This document shows positions 42,497 through 53,904 of a stretch of DNA of 64,000 nucleotides, one piece after another (positions within the stretch are counted from its first letter, which is position 1; each line of letters starts with the position of its first letter). Position numbers and translations under genes: made by a program. The DNA lies in NCBI GenBank assembly GCA_028023455.1, contig JAQFVV010000043.1, forward strand, positions 1,301,483 to 1,365,482. Direction: 5' to 3'. The notes under the pieces were generated by a model. That model saw nothing but the letters and a program-made list of their open reading frames with translations. It was not told where the DNA came from and made no database searches. This DNA is from Epiperipatus broadwayi (lineage: Eukaryota > Onychophora > Udeonychophora > Euonychophora > Peripatidae).

Positions 42497-44669
42497 TTGT
42501 AACGATCCGGATTGGATGACTTAACATAATCTGCACTACAGGGCGCCATCTAGGTATTTGAACCTAGAAAAATTTATAAAGTAGGCAGATACGTAAGTAA
42601 AAAAAAAATTTTTTTTTTTTTCCTTTTTGCATCCGGTCGTTAGCCCATGTCACTAGCTCAGTGGAATAGCAGAGATTTAAAAAATAATATAAGAATATAT
42701 ATATAAGAGGAATAAAATAAGCCACTGCCAGTAATTAACATACAAACATTTATTTATGCACATATATATAAGATTTAAAATTATTTTAAATTAGTTTTAC
42801 ATTTTAACATTTAACATTATTTTTAACTTTACCTTAGATTTTAATTTACATTTTAATTTCTATTATATTATAAGTTTACATTTTAATTAAGTTCGCACAG
42901 ATGGGATTATAAAAGCTTGTTTTAATATGTTGCTATAGATCGGTTACATAGATTACACGGTTAAAAACATTCCAAAGTAAACATAAACGATCAAAATATA
43001 AAATCATTGATACTGGCAATTGCAGAGGGAAATTTATAAGTAACCCAGTAGTATTCACCATAAGATACTTGCATTGTCACCAATGACTTAAAAGACATCC
43101 GAAGAAATACATTTTAGATACTCACCGTAAGGTATCATTATTTATCGAATGTCTATATATTTTGATCAAATATGAAAACCCAAAACATACTTAACCGATA
43201 ACCAATCCATGCAAGCGTCCATAAACAACTTAAATTTAATGCATTTTTATTTAGGGTCGAGTATGAATAGACTACATAGATTTGCATTTGAAAATAAAAT
43301 ATTCTATCCCTATTTAACCTTAGGCTAAAATTCGCAGTCAAACTGGCATCAATTCATCTGATACATCGATGCATTCAATGTAATACGGAATACGACAGCA
43401 CCAAAAAGATTAAGAGAAGGCATTGACCCTCATCAGATAGGAATATGACATCTATCAGACAAGAAGAGCAATAAAAAAAAACTCCATAGAAAGGAACTGC
43501 GCTCTGCGTCTTATAATTCCCTCCATAGGCAAAACGGGAGAGTGCGGCGTATGCAGCGATTCTGCCAGTAGCGAATCTCCGACTACATCTACTAACTACA
43601 TCAATATATCCAATCCATTGACCCAATTTAACAATGACACAAATAACCTAAGATTACCCTCCCCTAATATAACTTTACAAATCTATACAGCCATTCACGC
43701 CCGACTTAAGTTTAACATTTATATAATTAATTTAACGAAAAACAAAAAAAATCATGATAAAAACTTAAAGAACAAAAAATAAATAAATGGAAATGATTTT
43801 ACATAAATAAGAAAAAAAATACATCAAATAACACTATTAATAAAGAATTTAGTTTGGTCAGATAGGATTCTATTTGTAACAATTAAATTACTAGGAAAGT
43901 TTAAAATTTAAAGTTCTTAGTGTTTTCAAATTAATATTGTTCATTATATTTTATAAAGTTCTTACGGTTTTAGAAATGTTCATCTTTAACAGTTGCTTGC
44001 CATTTGAAATCCAGCGTTAAATTTCCCGATGATCCTGTGGTCCTCTGAATATAAGAAAAGCGATGTTTCATTTTTCCATTTTATAACAACTGAAGGGATT
44101 GAACGTGCGTCTTTTTCAATCCCTTCTCCTTCACTTCCGCACTAACACATATCTGTCACATCGTAAATAATCAATAATAATCACTTCCAAATTTTCCTTT
44201 TATACGTATTCGAAGGATTGACTTGGCATTATGTCATCGATGTGATGATCCTTTCGCTGAGGTCCGATTTCCCGATGGATTTCTTTCATTGGCTATTTGT
44301 TTCTATTGTTTTCCTATCTGACCGATGTTTTTACATTTAAATGCCCAAGGCTGGTTTACATTTAACTAATTAACAATCATTTCCATTTCTGATTAATTAA
44401 CCTGTTTTCCAAATCAAAGATATATTTAAAGATATAATTTTATCTCCAAATCTTTTTAAAATTTAGTTTTAAAATACTTTTTCTTTAATAAAGTTTTATT
44501 TTAATAATTTTTCATTATCTGTGCGATTTAATATATACGAGTTTAAGATGATATTTAATTTCAATTTTTAATTCTTAAAGAAAATTTTTAAATGCGAACT
44601 TTTTAATTTACTTTCATGTTTAATAAATATAAAAAAAAAACAATGTAACGAACGTCTGTGCTCGTTACA
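42497..44669 (-). mobile_element. LTR copy 1 of tandem LTR array
   Basis: A 2.17-kb repeat with short inverted ends TGTAACG and CGTTACA. The minus sense is favoured, because a primer-binding-site-like TGG string follows the LTR in that sense. ATATA at 42492-42496 is the left target duplication. The interior has an 83-codon minus frame (43375-43626) shared with copy 2. Confidence 0.9.
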
Positions 44670-45408
44670 TATCAGTAAAGTTGCTTAAAAAAAATGATCA
44701 AAAAAAAAATATTTTACTTAGGGTTAGTAATTACGGTACACGATTGACGAAGACATTTACAAAACATCCGGTTAATAATTTTACAAAAAGACTATATACA
44801 AAAAGAAAAAGAAAATGTTGACTATCGCTTACCTAAGGACCATTTACGTTTACACCCCTCCCCACAAGAGTTCTATTTTATTTTATACATTTTATTTTTA
44901 CACACGGCATGACAAGCAAGTTATTTTATAAATTATTTATTTAAGAAGGTTGCATTGAAGTAAATATATTTTGAAAGATAATGGATTTATACGTGTATAT
45001 TTGCAGCACAATTATAAATACCACCAACTTATTTATGACTGATTAAAATGCTTAAATAGGATTACACTGAAGTAAATTCCCAACGGTACTCATCGTAAGG
45101 TACCACATTTCGATCATAAACTTACGTGGCTGTGCGCGCCTATACACGTTAAAGCATAATATATATCAACAAAAAAAAACATATTTATTGCAACCTTTTG
45201 ACTTTTTTTTTTTTAACAAAAATTAGTTTTTAAAATTTTTTTCACTTTCTTGTGTTTAATATATATGCGCAATTTCTTTTACTGGCAGTGCTTTTATAAG
45301 ATTTAAAGTATACGACTATATGTAAACAGATAAAAATATTTCATTTTGACAAAATTTGCTCAGGGTATTTGTGGTTTATTAAAGATCGGCCCGAGTTGGG
45401 AAAGCCAG
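44670..45408 (-). mobile_element. Internal region 1 of LTR array, no coding capacity
   Basis: 739 bp without gag, protease, reverse transcriptase or integrase. In the minus sense it starts CTGGCTTTCCCAACTCGGG and then AAATACCCTGAGCAAATTTTG, the leader shared with the gag-integrase element. Confidence 0.85.
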
Positions 45409-47586
45409 TTGTAACGATCCGGAGAAGGTGACTTAACGTAATCTGCACTACAGGGCGCCATCTAGGCATTTGAACCTAGAAAAATTTATAAAGTAGGCAG
45501 ATACGTAAGTCAAAAAAAAAAATTTTTTTTTTTTTTTTTTTTTGCATCCGGTCGTTAGCCCATGTCACTAGCTCAGTGGAATAGCAGAGATTTAAAAAAT
45601 AATATAAGAATATATATATAAGAGGAATAAAATAAGCCACTGCCAGTAATTAACATACAAACATTTATTTATGCACATATATATAAGATTTAAAATTATT
45701 TTAGTATTAGTTTTACATTTTAACATTTAACATTATTTTTAACTTTACCTTAGATTTTAATTTACATTTTAATTTCTATTATATTATAAGTTTACATTTT
45801 AATTAAGTTCGCACAGATGGGATTATAAAAGCTTGTTTTAATATGTTGCTATAGATCGGTTACATAGATTACACGGTTAAAAACATTCCAAAGTAAACAT
45901 AAACGATCAAAATATAAAATCATTGATACTGGCAATTGCAGAGGGAAATTTATAAGTAACCCAGTAGTATTCACCATAAGATACTTGCATTGTCACCAAT
46001 GACTTAAAAGACATCCGAATAAATACATTTTAGATACTCACCGTAAGGTATCATTATTTATCGAATGTCTATATATTTTGATCAAATATGAAAACCCAAA
46101 ACATACTTAACCGATAACCAATCCATGCAAGCGTCCATAAACAACTTAAATTTAATGCATTTTTATTTAGGATCGAGTATGAATAGACTACATAGATTTG
46201 CATTTGAAAATAAAATATTCTATCCCTATTTAACCTTAGGCTAAAATTCGCAGTCAAACTGGCATCAATTCATCTGATACATCGATGTATTCAATGTAAT
46301 ACGGAATACGACAGCACCAAAAAGATTAAGAGAAGGCATTGACCCTCATCAGATAGGAATATGACATCTATCAGACAAGAAGAGCAATAAAAAAAAACTC
46401 CATAGAAAGGAACTGCGCTCTGCGTCTTATAATTCCCTCCATAGGCAAAACGGGAGAGTGCGGCGTATGCAGCGATTCTGCCAGTAGCGAATCTCCGACT
46501 ACATCTACTAACTACATCAATATATCCAATCCATTGACCCAATTTAACAATGACACAAATAACCTAAGATTACCCTCCCCTAATATAACTTTACAAATCT
46601 ATACAGCCATTCACGCCCGACTTAAGTTTAACATTTATATAATTAATTTAACGAAAAACAAAAAAAATCATGATAAAAACTTAAAGAACAAAAAATAAAT
46701 AAATGGAAATGATTTTACATAAATAAGAAAAAAAATACATCAAATAACACTATTAATAAAGAATTTAGTTTGGTCAGATAGGATTCTATTTGTAACAATT
46801 AAATTACTAGGAAAGTTTAAAATTTAAAGTTCTTAGTGTTTTCAAATTAATATTGTTCGTTATATTTTATAAAGTTCTTACGGTTTTAGAAATGTTCATC
46901 TTTAACAGTTGCTTGCCATTTGAAATCCAGCGTTAAATTTCCCGATGATCCTGTGGTCCTCTGAATATAAGAAAAGCGATGTTTCATTTTTCCATTTTAT
47001 AACAACTGAAGGGATTGAACGTGCGTCTTTTTCAATCCCTTCTCCTTCACTTCCGCACTAACACATATCTGTCACATCGTAAATAATCAATAATAATCAC
47101 TTCCAAATTTTCCTTTTATACGTATTCGAAGGATTGACTTGGCATTATGTCATCGATGTGATGATCCTTTCGCTGAGGTCCGATTTCCCGATGGATTTCT
47201 TTCATTGGCTATTTGTTTCTATTGTTTTCCTATCTGACCGATGTTTTTACATTTAGATGCCCAAGGCTGGTTTACATTTGACTAATTAAATTTATCATTT
47301 CCATTTCTGATTAATTAACCTGTTTTCCAAATCAAAGATATATTTAAAGATATAATTTTATCTCCAAATCTCTTTAAAATTTAGTTTTAAAATACTTTTT
47401 CTTTAATAAAGTTTTATTTTAATAATTTTTCATTATCTGTGCGATTTAATATATACGAGTTTAAGATGATATTTAATTTCAATTTTTAATTCTTAAAGAA
47501 AATTTTTAAATGCGAACTTTTTAATTTACTTTCATGTTTAATAAATATAAAAAAAAACAATGTAACGAACGTCTGTGCTCGTTACA
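45409..47586 (-). mobile_element. LTR copy 2 of tandem LTR array
   Basis: Nearly identical to copies 1 and 3. Its left end has its own variants (GGAGAAGGTGACTTAACG versus GGATTGGATGACTTAACA in copies 1 and 3). The right part shares TTTGACTAATTAAATTT with copy 3 but not copy 1. The 83-codon frame is at 46291-46542. Confidence 0.9.
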
Positions 47587-48322
47587 TATCAGTAAAGTTG
47601 CTTAAAAAAAATGATCAAAAAAAAAAAATATTTTACTTAGGGTTAGTAATTACGGTACACGATTGACGAAGACATTTACAAAACATCCGGTTAATAATTT
47701 TACAAAAAGACTATATACAAAAAGAAAAATGTTGACTATCGCTTACCTAAGGACCATTTACATTTACACCCCTCCCCACAAGAGTTCTATTTTATTTTAT
47801 ACATTTTATTTTTACACACGGCATGACAAGCAAGTTATTTAAATTATTTATTTAAGAAGGTTGCATTGAACTAAATATGTTTTGAAAGATAATGGATTTA
47901 TACGTGTATATTTGCAGCACAATTATAAATACCACCAACTTATTTATGACTGATTAAAATGCTTAAATAGGATTACACTGAAGTAAATTCCCAACGGTAC
48001 TCATCGTAAGGTACCACATTTCGATCATAAACTTACGTGGCTGTGCGCGCCTATACACGTTAAAGCATAATATATATCAACAACAAAAAAAACATATTTA
48101 TTGCAACCTTTTGACTTTTTTTTTTTTTTTTAACAAAAATTAGTTTTAAAATTTTTTTTACACTTTCTTGTGTTTAATATATATGCGCAATTTCTTCTGG
48201 CAGTGCTTTTATAAGATTTAAAGTATACGACTATATGTAAACAGATACAAATATTTCATTTTGACAAAATTTGCTCAGGGTATTTGTGGTTTATTAAAGA
48301 TCGGCCCGAGTTGGTTCGCCAG
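47587..48322 (-). mobile_element. Internal region 2 of LTR array, no coding capacity
   Basis: 736 bp, nearly identical to internal region 1. In the minus sense it starts CTGGCGAACCAACTCGGGCC, a likely tRNA primer-binding site two bases inside the LTR end. Confidence 0.85.
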
Positions 48323-50496
48323 TTGTAACGATCCGGATTGGATGACTTAACATAATCTGCACTACAGGGCGCCATCTAGGTATTTGAACCTAGAAAAATT
48401 TATAAAGTAGGCAGATACGTAAGTAAAAAAAAAAAAAAAATTTTTTTTTTCCCTTTTTGCATCCGGTCGTTAGCCCATGTCACTAGCTCAGTGGAATAGC
48501 AGAGATTTAAAAAATAATATAAATATATATATATTTATAAGAGGAATAAAATAAGCCACTGCCAGTAATTAACATACAAACATTTATTTATGCACATATA
48601 TATAAGATTTAAAATTATTTTAAATTAGTTTTACATTTTAACATTTAACATTATTTTTAACTTTACCTTAGATTTTAATTTACATTTTAATTTCTATTAT
48701 ATTATAAGTTTACATTTTAATTAAGTTCGCACAGATGGGATTATAAAAGCTTGTTTTAATATGTTGCTATAGATCGGTTACATAGATTACACGGTTAAAA
48801 ACATTCCAAAGTAAACATAAACGATCAAAATATAAAATCATTGATACTGGCAATTGCAGAGGGAAATTTATAAGTAACCCAGTAGTATTCACCATAAGAT
48901 ACTTGCATTGTCACCAATGACTTAAAAGACATCCGAAGAAATACATTTTAGATACTCACCGTAAGGTATCATTATTTATCGAATGTCTATATATTTTGAT
49001 CAAATATGAAAACCCAAAACATACTTAACCGATAACCAATCCATGCAAGCGTCCATAAACAACTTAAATTTAATGCATTTTTATTTAGGATCGAGTATGA
49101 ATAGACTACATAGATTTGCATTTGAAAATAAAATATCCTATCCCTATTTAACCTTAGGCTAAAATTCACAGTCAAACTGGCATCAATTCATCTGATACAT
49201 CGATGCATTCAGTGTAATACGGAATACGACAGCACCAAAAAGATTAAGAGAAGGCATTGATCCTCATCAGATAGGAATATGACATCTATCAGACAAGAAG
49301 AGCAATAAAAAAAACTCCATAGAAAGGAACTGCGCTCTGCGTCTTATAATTCCCTCCATAGGCAAAACGGGAGAGTGCGGCGTATGCAGCGATTCTGCCA
49401 GTAGCGAATCTCTGACTACATCTACTAACTACATCAATATATCCAATCCATTGACCCAATTTAACAATGACACAAATAACCTAAGATTACCCTCCCCTAA
49501 TATAACTTTACAAATCTATACAGCCATTCACGCCCGACTTAAGTTTAACATTTATATAATTAATTTAACGAAAAACAAAAAAAACCATGATAAAAACTTA
49601 AAGAACAAAAAATAAATAAATGGAAATGATTTACATAAATAAGAAAAAAAATACATCAAATAACACTATTAATAAAGAATTTAGTTTGGTCAGATAGGAT
49701 TCTATTTGTAACAATTAAATTACTAGGAAAGTTTAAAATTTAAAGTTCTTAGTGTTTTCAAATTAATATTGTTCGTTATATTTTATAAAGTTCTTACGGT
49801 TTTAGAAATGTTCATCTTTAACAGTTGCTTGCCATTTGAAATCCAGCGTTAAATTTCCCGATGATTCTGTGGACCTCTGAATATAAGAAAAGCGATGTTT
49901 CATTTTTCATTTTATAACAACTGAAGGGATTGAACGTGCGTCTTTTTCAATCCCTTCTCCTTCACTTCCGCACTATTACATATCTGTCACATCGTAAATA
50001 ATCAATAATAATCATTTCCTTTTATACGTATTCGAAGGATTGACTTGGCATTATGTCATTGATGTGATGATCCTTTCACTGAGGTCCGATTTCCCGATGG
50101 ATTTCTTTCATTGACTATTTGTTTCTATTGTTTTCCTATCTGACCGATGTTTTTACATTTAGATGCCCAAGGCTGGTTTACATTTGACTAATTAAATTTA
50201 TCATTTCCATTTCTGATTAATTAACCTGTTTTCCAAATCAAAGATATATTTAAAGATATAATTTTATCTCCAAATCTCTTTAAAATTTAGTTTTAAAATA
50301 CTTTTTCTTTAATAAAGTTTTATTTTAATAATTTTTCATTATCTGTGCGATTTAATATATACGAGTTTAAGATGATATTTAATTTCAATTTTTAATTCTT
50401 AAAGAAAATTTTTAAATGCGAACTTTTTAATTTACTTTCATGTTTAATAAATATATAAAAAAAAAAACAATGTAACGAACGTCTGTGCTCGTTACA
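48323..50496 (-). mobile_element. LTR copy 3 of tandem LTR array
   Basis: Ends CTCGTTACA, followed by the right target duplication ATATA at 50497-50501. The 83-codon frame of the other copies is broken by a one-base loss in an A run near 49310, which suggests that frame is not under coding selection. Confidence 0.9.
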
Positions 50497-50501
50497 ATAT
50501 A

Positions 50502-50985
50502 AACTCTATAAAAAATAAATGTGTATCAATAAAATAACAGTGGACTGAAATATGTAACATGTAAATCTAAACATATATACTTAAGAAAATAAAGTAATGA
50601 GATAGAATAATTATAAAATAAAGCTATGCTTGATTTAATTTACAATAGAATAAAACACTTTGAGAGTGATAAATGTGTTACAATAAAAATAATATTTGAT
50701 TGAATACAAGTATAATTTATATACTTGGAATTTTAAATGTATATATAATCCTTTTAAACACTTTCTTTCTTCCTTTCCTTTATTTCTTTATGAATATTAA
50801 AATAATAGGAAGATAGGAAAGAGTAATTAATAACTAAAAATTAAAAAATTGTATATAAGAGATATAATATGTATTAAAGATTTTTAAGAAGTTAATAGAA
50901 AATTAATAATTTTGAGAATTGATAAATTTGTATAAAATGTGAAATCTATTATGTAATGGTTGTATTGTTTTATGTATTTGAATTT
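50502..50985. other. AT- and purine-rich intron
   Basis: Nothing was recognised apart from purine-rich runs leading to the ribozyme at 50993. Confidence 0.4.
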
Positions 50986-50992
50986 TATAGGT

Positions 50993-51026
50993 CTGATGAA
51001 GACTGCAAGGTACAGTCGAAACTGTA
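50993..51026 (+). ncRNA. Hammerhead ribozyme core, family F
   Basis: CTGATGA, one A, stem II GACTG/CAGTC (perfect) with loop CAAGGTA, GAAAC, TGTA. TTTTAT upstream and ATAAAA downstream could form stem I. The core is complete. Confidence 0.75.
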
Positions 51027-51071
51027 ATAATAATAAAAAGTTTTTGCTGAAAAAAGTGCAAAAAGATTTAT

Positions 51072-51735
51072 TTGAATTACAATTTTGAATGTAAATATAC
51101 GAGACTTGAACTCAGGGTGAATCAAAAAAGACAAGTTATTAAAGGAGAGAATAAATATTATGAAAAGATTGGGAAGATGTGTTGTATAATAACAAGTGGT
51201 GATATGCTAAAAATTATCAGTGAGATGAAACCAAGCAAAGATCAAAAAATGGCAAAATTCCAATTGAATGTAATAAAAATTTTGGGGATCATAATTTTGA
51301 AAAAATTAATTAGTATTTATAAAAAAAAAAATATGATCAGAGGGAAGATCAATAAACATTTTTCAACCATTTTGATTCTTTTAGAAGAAAGACCTAGTGC
51401 AGAAAATTTAGAACAAGTTTAAGATTACTGAAACTTTTGAAAATATTTATTTATAATATACTATCCATGTTAATGCTATAAAGTAGCATGGATTTAGAAA
51501 AAAGGAGATAAGCAATAGATACAATATGAATGATGAGGACTATTGGCAAAGAGATATATAAAAGTGAAAAGGTTAATAATTTCAATGATTGAGAAAAAGC
51601 CTTTGATAGATGAATTGGGTTATTTTGTCAAATAATTTTGAGATAAAAAGTGTAGGATAAGGATAATATCTATAATAACTAGTTACTGTAATGTAATTTA
51701 ATACATTATACAGGCTTACACACACCTGCACATAT
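51072..51735 (+). pseudogene. L1/Tx1-like LINE reverse transcriptase relic, part 1
   Basis: An open frame of 116 codons contains ISEMKPSKDQKMAKFQLN, then IILKKLISIYKKK and LLEERPSAENLEQV, the start of the reverse transcriptase of L1-like LINEs. After stops and frameshifts, further pieces (GFRKK near 51490, EKAFDR then WVILSNNFE near 51595-51650) follow in order. The relic is interrupted by a family D pair at 51740-52425. Confidence 0.6.
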
Positions 51736-51840
51736 AATATAATACATAAGGGAATTGAATTCAGACTTTCACATGACCCTCAACTCTCCATGCCATCTCA
51801 TATTGCTGACCCACCTGATCACACACATGTTGAAAAGATA

Positions 51841-51902
51841 AATAATCACCAATATATGTATTTCATGATAAACCAGCACTCATCAGTTGGTCTAGATTAC
51901 CA
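51841..51902 (-). ncRNA. Hammerhead ribozyme motif, family D
   Basis: Minus strand: GTAATC/GATTAT outer stem, CCAA/TTGG inner stem, CTGATGA, stem II GTGCT/ATCAT (one mismatch), GAA, stem III ATA/TAT with loop CA, cleavage after A. Core complete. Confidence 0.72.
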
Positions 51903-52257
51903 TTTCCTCACATATATACAATCAGTGTTCAGCTTTATATTAAAATAGCCAATCTTCATACTTTAATGAACAGGTCTCAAACTACTCCAATCCACAACTC
52001 TTCAATCACCCATTTTATTGAAAATCTGATGATGGAACATTCAAGCCCATGTTAGTGACAAGAATGACTAATGTCAACATGGATAGGATGACAACCTTGG
52101 CACTAATGTGGGCTTTGAAGTTCCATCATCATATTTTTAATGAAATGGATGGCTGAAGGGTTGTGGGTTGGAGTAGTTTGAAGCCTATCCATTAAAGTAT
52201 GAAGAGTGGCTATCTTAATATAAAGCTGAACACTGATTGTATATATGTGTAAAGATG

Positions 52258-52316
52258 GTAATCTGGACTAACTGATGATTGCTTGTTTAGTATGAAATAT
52301 GTAAAATGGTGATTAT
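52258..52316 (+). ncRNA. Hammerhead-like motif, family D
   Basis: CTGATGA and GAAA are kept. Stem II (TTGCT with AGTAT) and inner stem I are degraded. Confidence 0.5.
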
Positions 52317-52429
52317 CTTTTCAACAAGTGTATGATCAGGTGAGTTAGTAATATGAGATGGCATGGAGAGTTGAGGGTCATGTGAAAGTCTGAGTTCGAA
52401 TCCCTTATATGTTTTGATAAATGTAGATT

Positions 52430-52860
52430 TGATAAAAAATGGAGTTAATATAAAAAATAGGAAGATTCATTGTCTTAGACATGGCAATGTTTGCAAAATA
52501 ATTTAATAAAATGTCAAATAGGGCTAATGAAGTTTGGAGAAAATTTGTTATAAAAATTTACATGTAATATTTGATAAATTTTACAAGTTCTGTGTTTTAG
52601 ATTGTAACAAAGTATAGAAAGTAACCTTCCTTTCCTCACAGGTGCCATTAAATAGAGGTGTTCCATCTGCAAGGATACTAATAAGAATATTAAACATAAG
52701 AAATGGATTTAAAGTGAATGATTTATAAATTTGTGCTTTCACTTTTAGACACTTAAGTGGCTTGTGCAATTACATTTAAGTTTGGAAATAAGATGGCCAC
52801 TTTTATTTCTTCAAAGTCTCTGTCTTCTCAGTGCTTGTGAGGAAAAAATGATTACTTTAC
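52430..52860 (+). pseudogene. L1/Tx1-like LINE relic, part 2
   Basis: Translations such as PLNRGVPSARILIRI, resembling the GVRQG-P-SP-L- palm motif, and nearby hydrophobic segments continue the relic on the far side of the family D pair. Similarity is weak and frames are broken. Confidence 0.45.
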
Positions 52861-52959
52861 TATAGTTTGTTAAAAATTTATATAATAAAATATTAAAAAA
52901 TAGCAAGCAAATACAAAGCTTCAAAGCAAATTACTGCTTTTAAATATTTAGAAAGTTGT

Positions 52960-53049
52960 CGAGCATTGGTGGTCGAGTGATCAGCACAGCTTCCTTACAA
53001 GCAGTTGTCCTGGGTTCGCTTCCTGGCCGATGCTTTGACACATGAAAAG
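52960..53049 (+). mobile_element. SINE-2 with 18-bp target duplication
   Basis: GAGCATTGGTGGTCGAGTGA (A box), CCTGGGTTCGCTTCC (B box), GATGCTTTGACACATG and an A-rich tail. AAATATTTAGAAAGTTGT is duplicated perfectly (52942-52959 and 53050-53067). This is the most complete SINE-2 in the window. Confidence 0.88.
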
Positions 53050-53067
53050 AAATATTTAGAAAGTTGT

Positions 53068-53505
53068 TTATGTGGTGATGGAAATAAGAATTGATGTGGA
53101 AAAACGTGTCTGCAATAAGAGAAAGACATTGTTTTGTGAACTATTGAAGTTGTACTTAAGAAAACTGCTTTTTAAATGTTCTATTTGATGTGTGGTTTTA
53201 ATGCATTACAGATTTCGTATGATTAGAAAGAGATGTAACGTTCGTAAATATAAGTTTTGAGCAAAATAGAAAAATAAATTGCAAAGTTACAATTTGTAAT
53301 CATGAGTTATTGAGAGAATAAATATTTATTGAAGCTTATTTGACTGAGAAAGAGAAATTAATTCCATACTAAGATATTATTAATTTCTCTCCTAAAACTA
53401 ATAAATTATATTTTGAGAAAAACTTTTATGTTTTTTCATATATTTTCTATGCTTTCTTTTACTTAATAAATAAATCATCAAAAAAAAAACTAAAGTTCTG
53501 ATAAA
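53068..53505. other. AT-rich intron, nothing recognised
   Basis: No exon or known repeat copy was seen. Confidence 0.4.
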
Positions 53506-53740
53506 CAAGGCAAATCCAAAGCTCCTCACTGACGAAGGCCACAAGCCAGAAACTAGTCTGGGGATATTGGATGAGTAGACATTAGATAAAGATTTTATAC
53601 ACAAGCCTTCTGTCATCCATTGATTACTCTGGTTGGCACAGGGTGGCACTACTGTATGGAGAGTTTTGCCTTGTTTATAAACAATTATGTGCTACTATAA
53701 GAGATGGTGATCATGTGGTGCTTAATGGTTTAAAATTCTG
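53506..53740 (+). mobile_element. Ribozyme element family A, single copy
   Basis: It begins at CAAATCCAAAGCTCC, contains an intact ribozyme, and continues through ATTTTATACACAAGCCTTCT and GGAGAGTTTTGCCTTG to GAGATGGTGATCATGTGG. It has no inverted partner, unlike most family A copies. Confidence 0.75.
53514..53572 (+). ncRNA. Hammerhead ribozyme, family A, all core residues intact
   Basis: Outer stem I ATCCAA/TTGGAT, inner stem I CCTCA/TGGGG, CTGACGA (C at the free position 7), stem II GGC/GCC with loop CACAA, GAAAC, TA, GTC. Cleavage is predicted after 53558. This is the best family A ribozyme here. Confidence 0.85.
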
Positions 53741-53904
53741 ATAAATGAAAGACTTACAATTTACTTTCCCTCACTATTAGAAAATAATACACAAACATTG
53801 AAGAAATTATAATACAACATATTCCAAGCCATCTATAAATTAATTGTTTTATTAAGCTTATCTAAATCAATTGACTCATGTTTATTCAATTTACATCTAA
53901 TGAT

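Larger units (their letters stand above)
51740..52425. mobile_element. Ribozyme element family D, head-to-head pair
   Basis: A minus copy (51740-52065) meets a plus copy (52065-52425) near GACTAATGTCAACATGG. The outer ends are GGGAATTGAATTCAGACTTT and GTCTGAGTTCGAATCCCTTA. Each copy has one ribozyme. Confidence 0.78.

Noticed and set aside
43375-49175. Repeated 83- and 62-codon minus-strand frames in the LTR array
   Set aside because: They recur only because the LTRs are duplicates. The 83-codon frame is broken in the third LTR by a one-base change, and no known domain is present.
9897-53049. SINE heads called as functional tRNA genes
   Set aside because: A- and B-box-like sequences are present, but acceptor and anticodon stems do not close and copies end in A-rich tails with target duplications.
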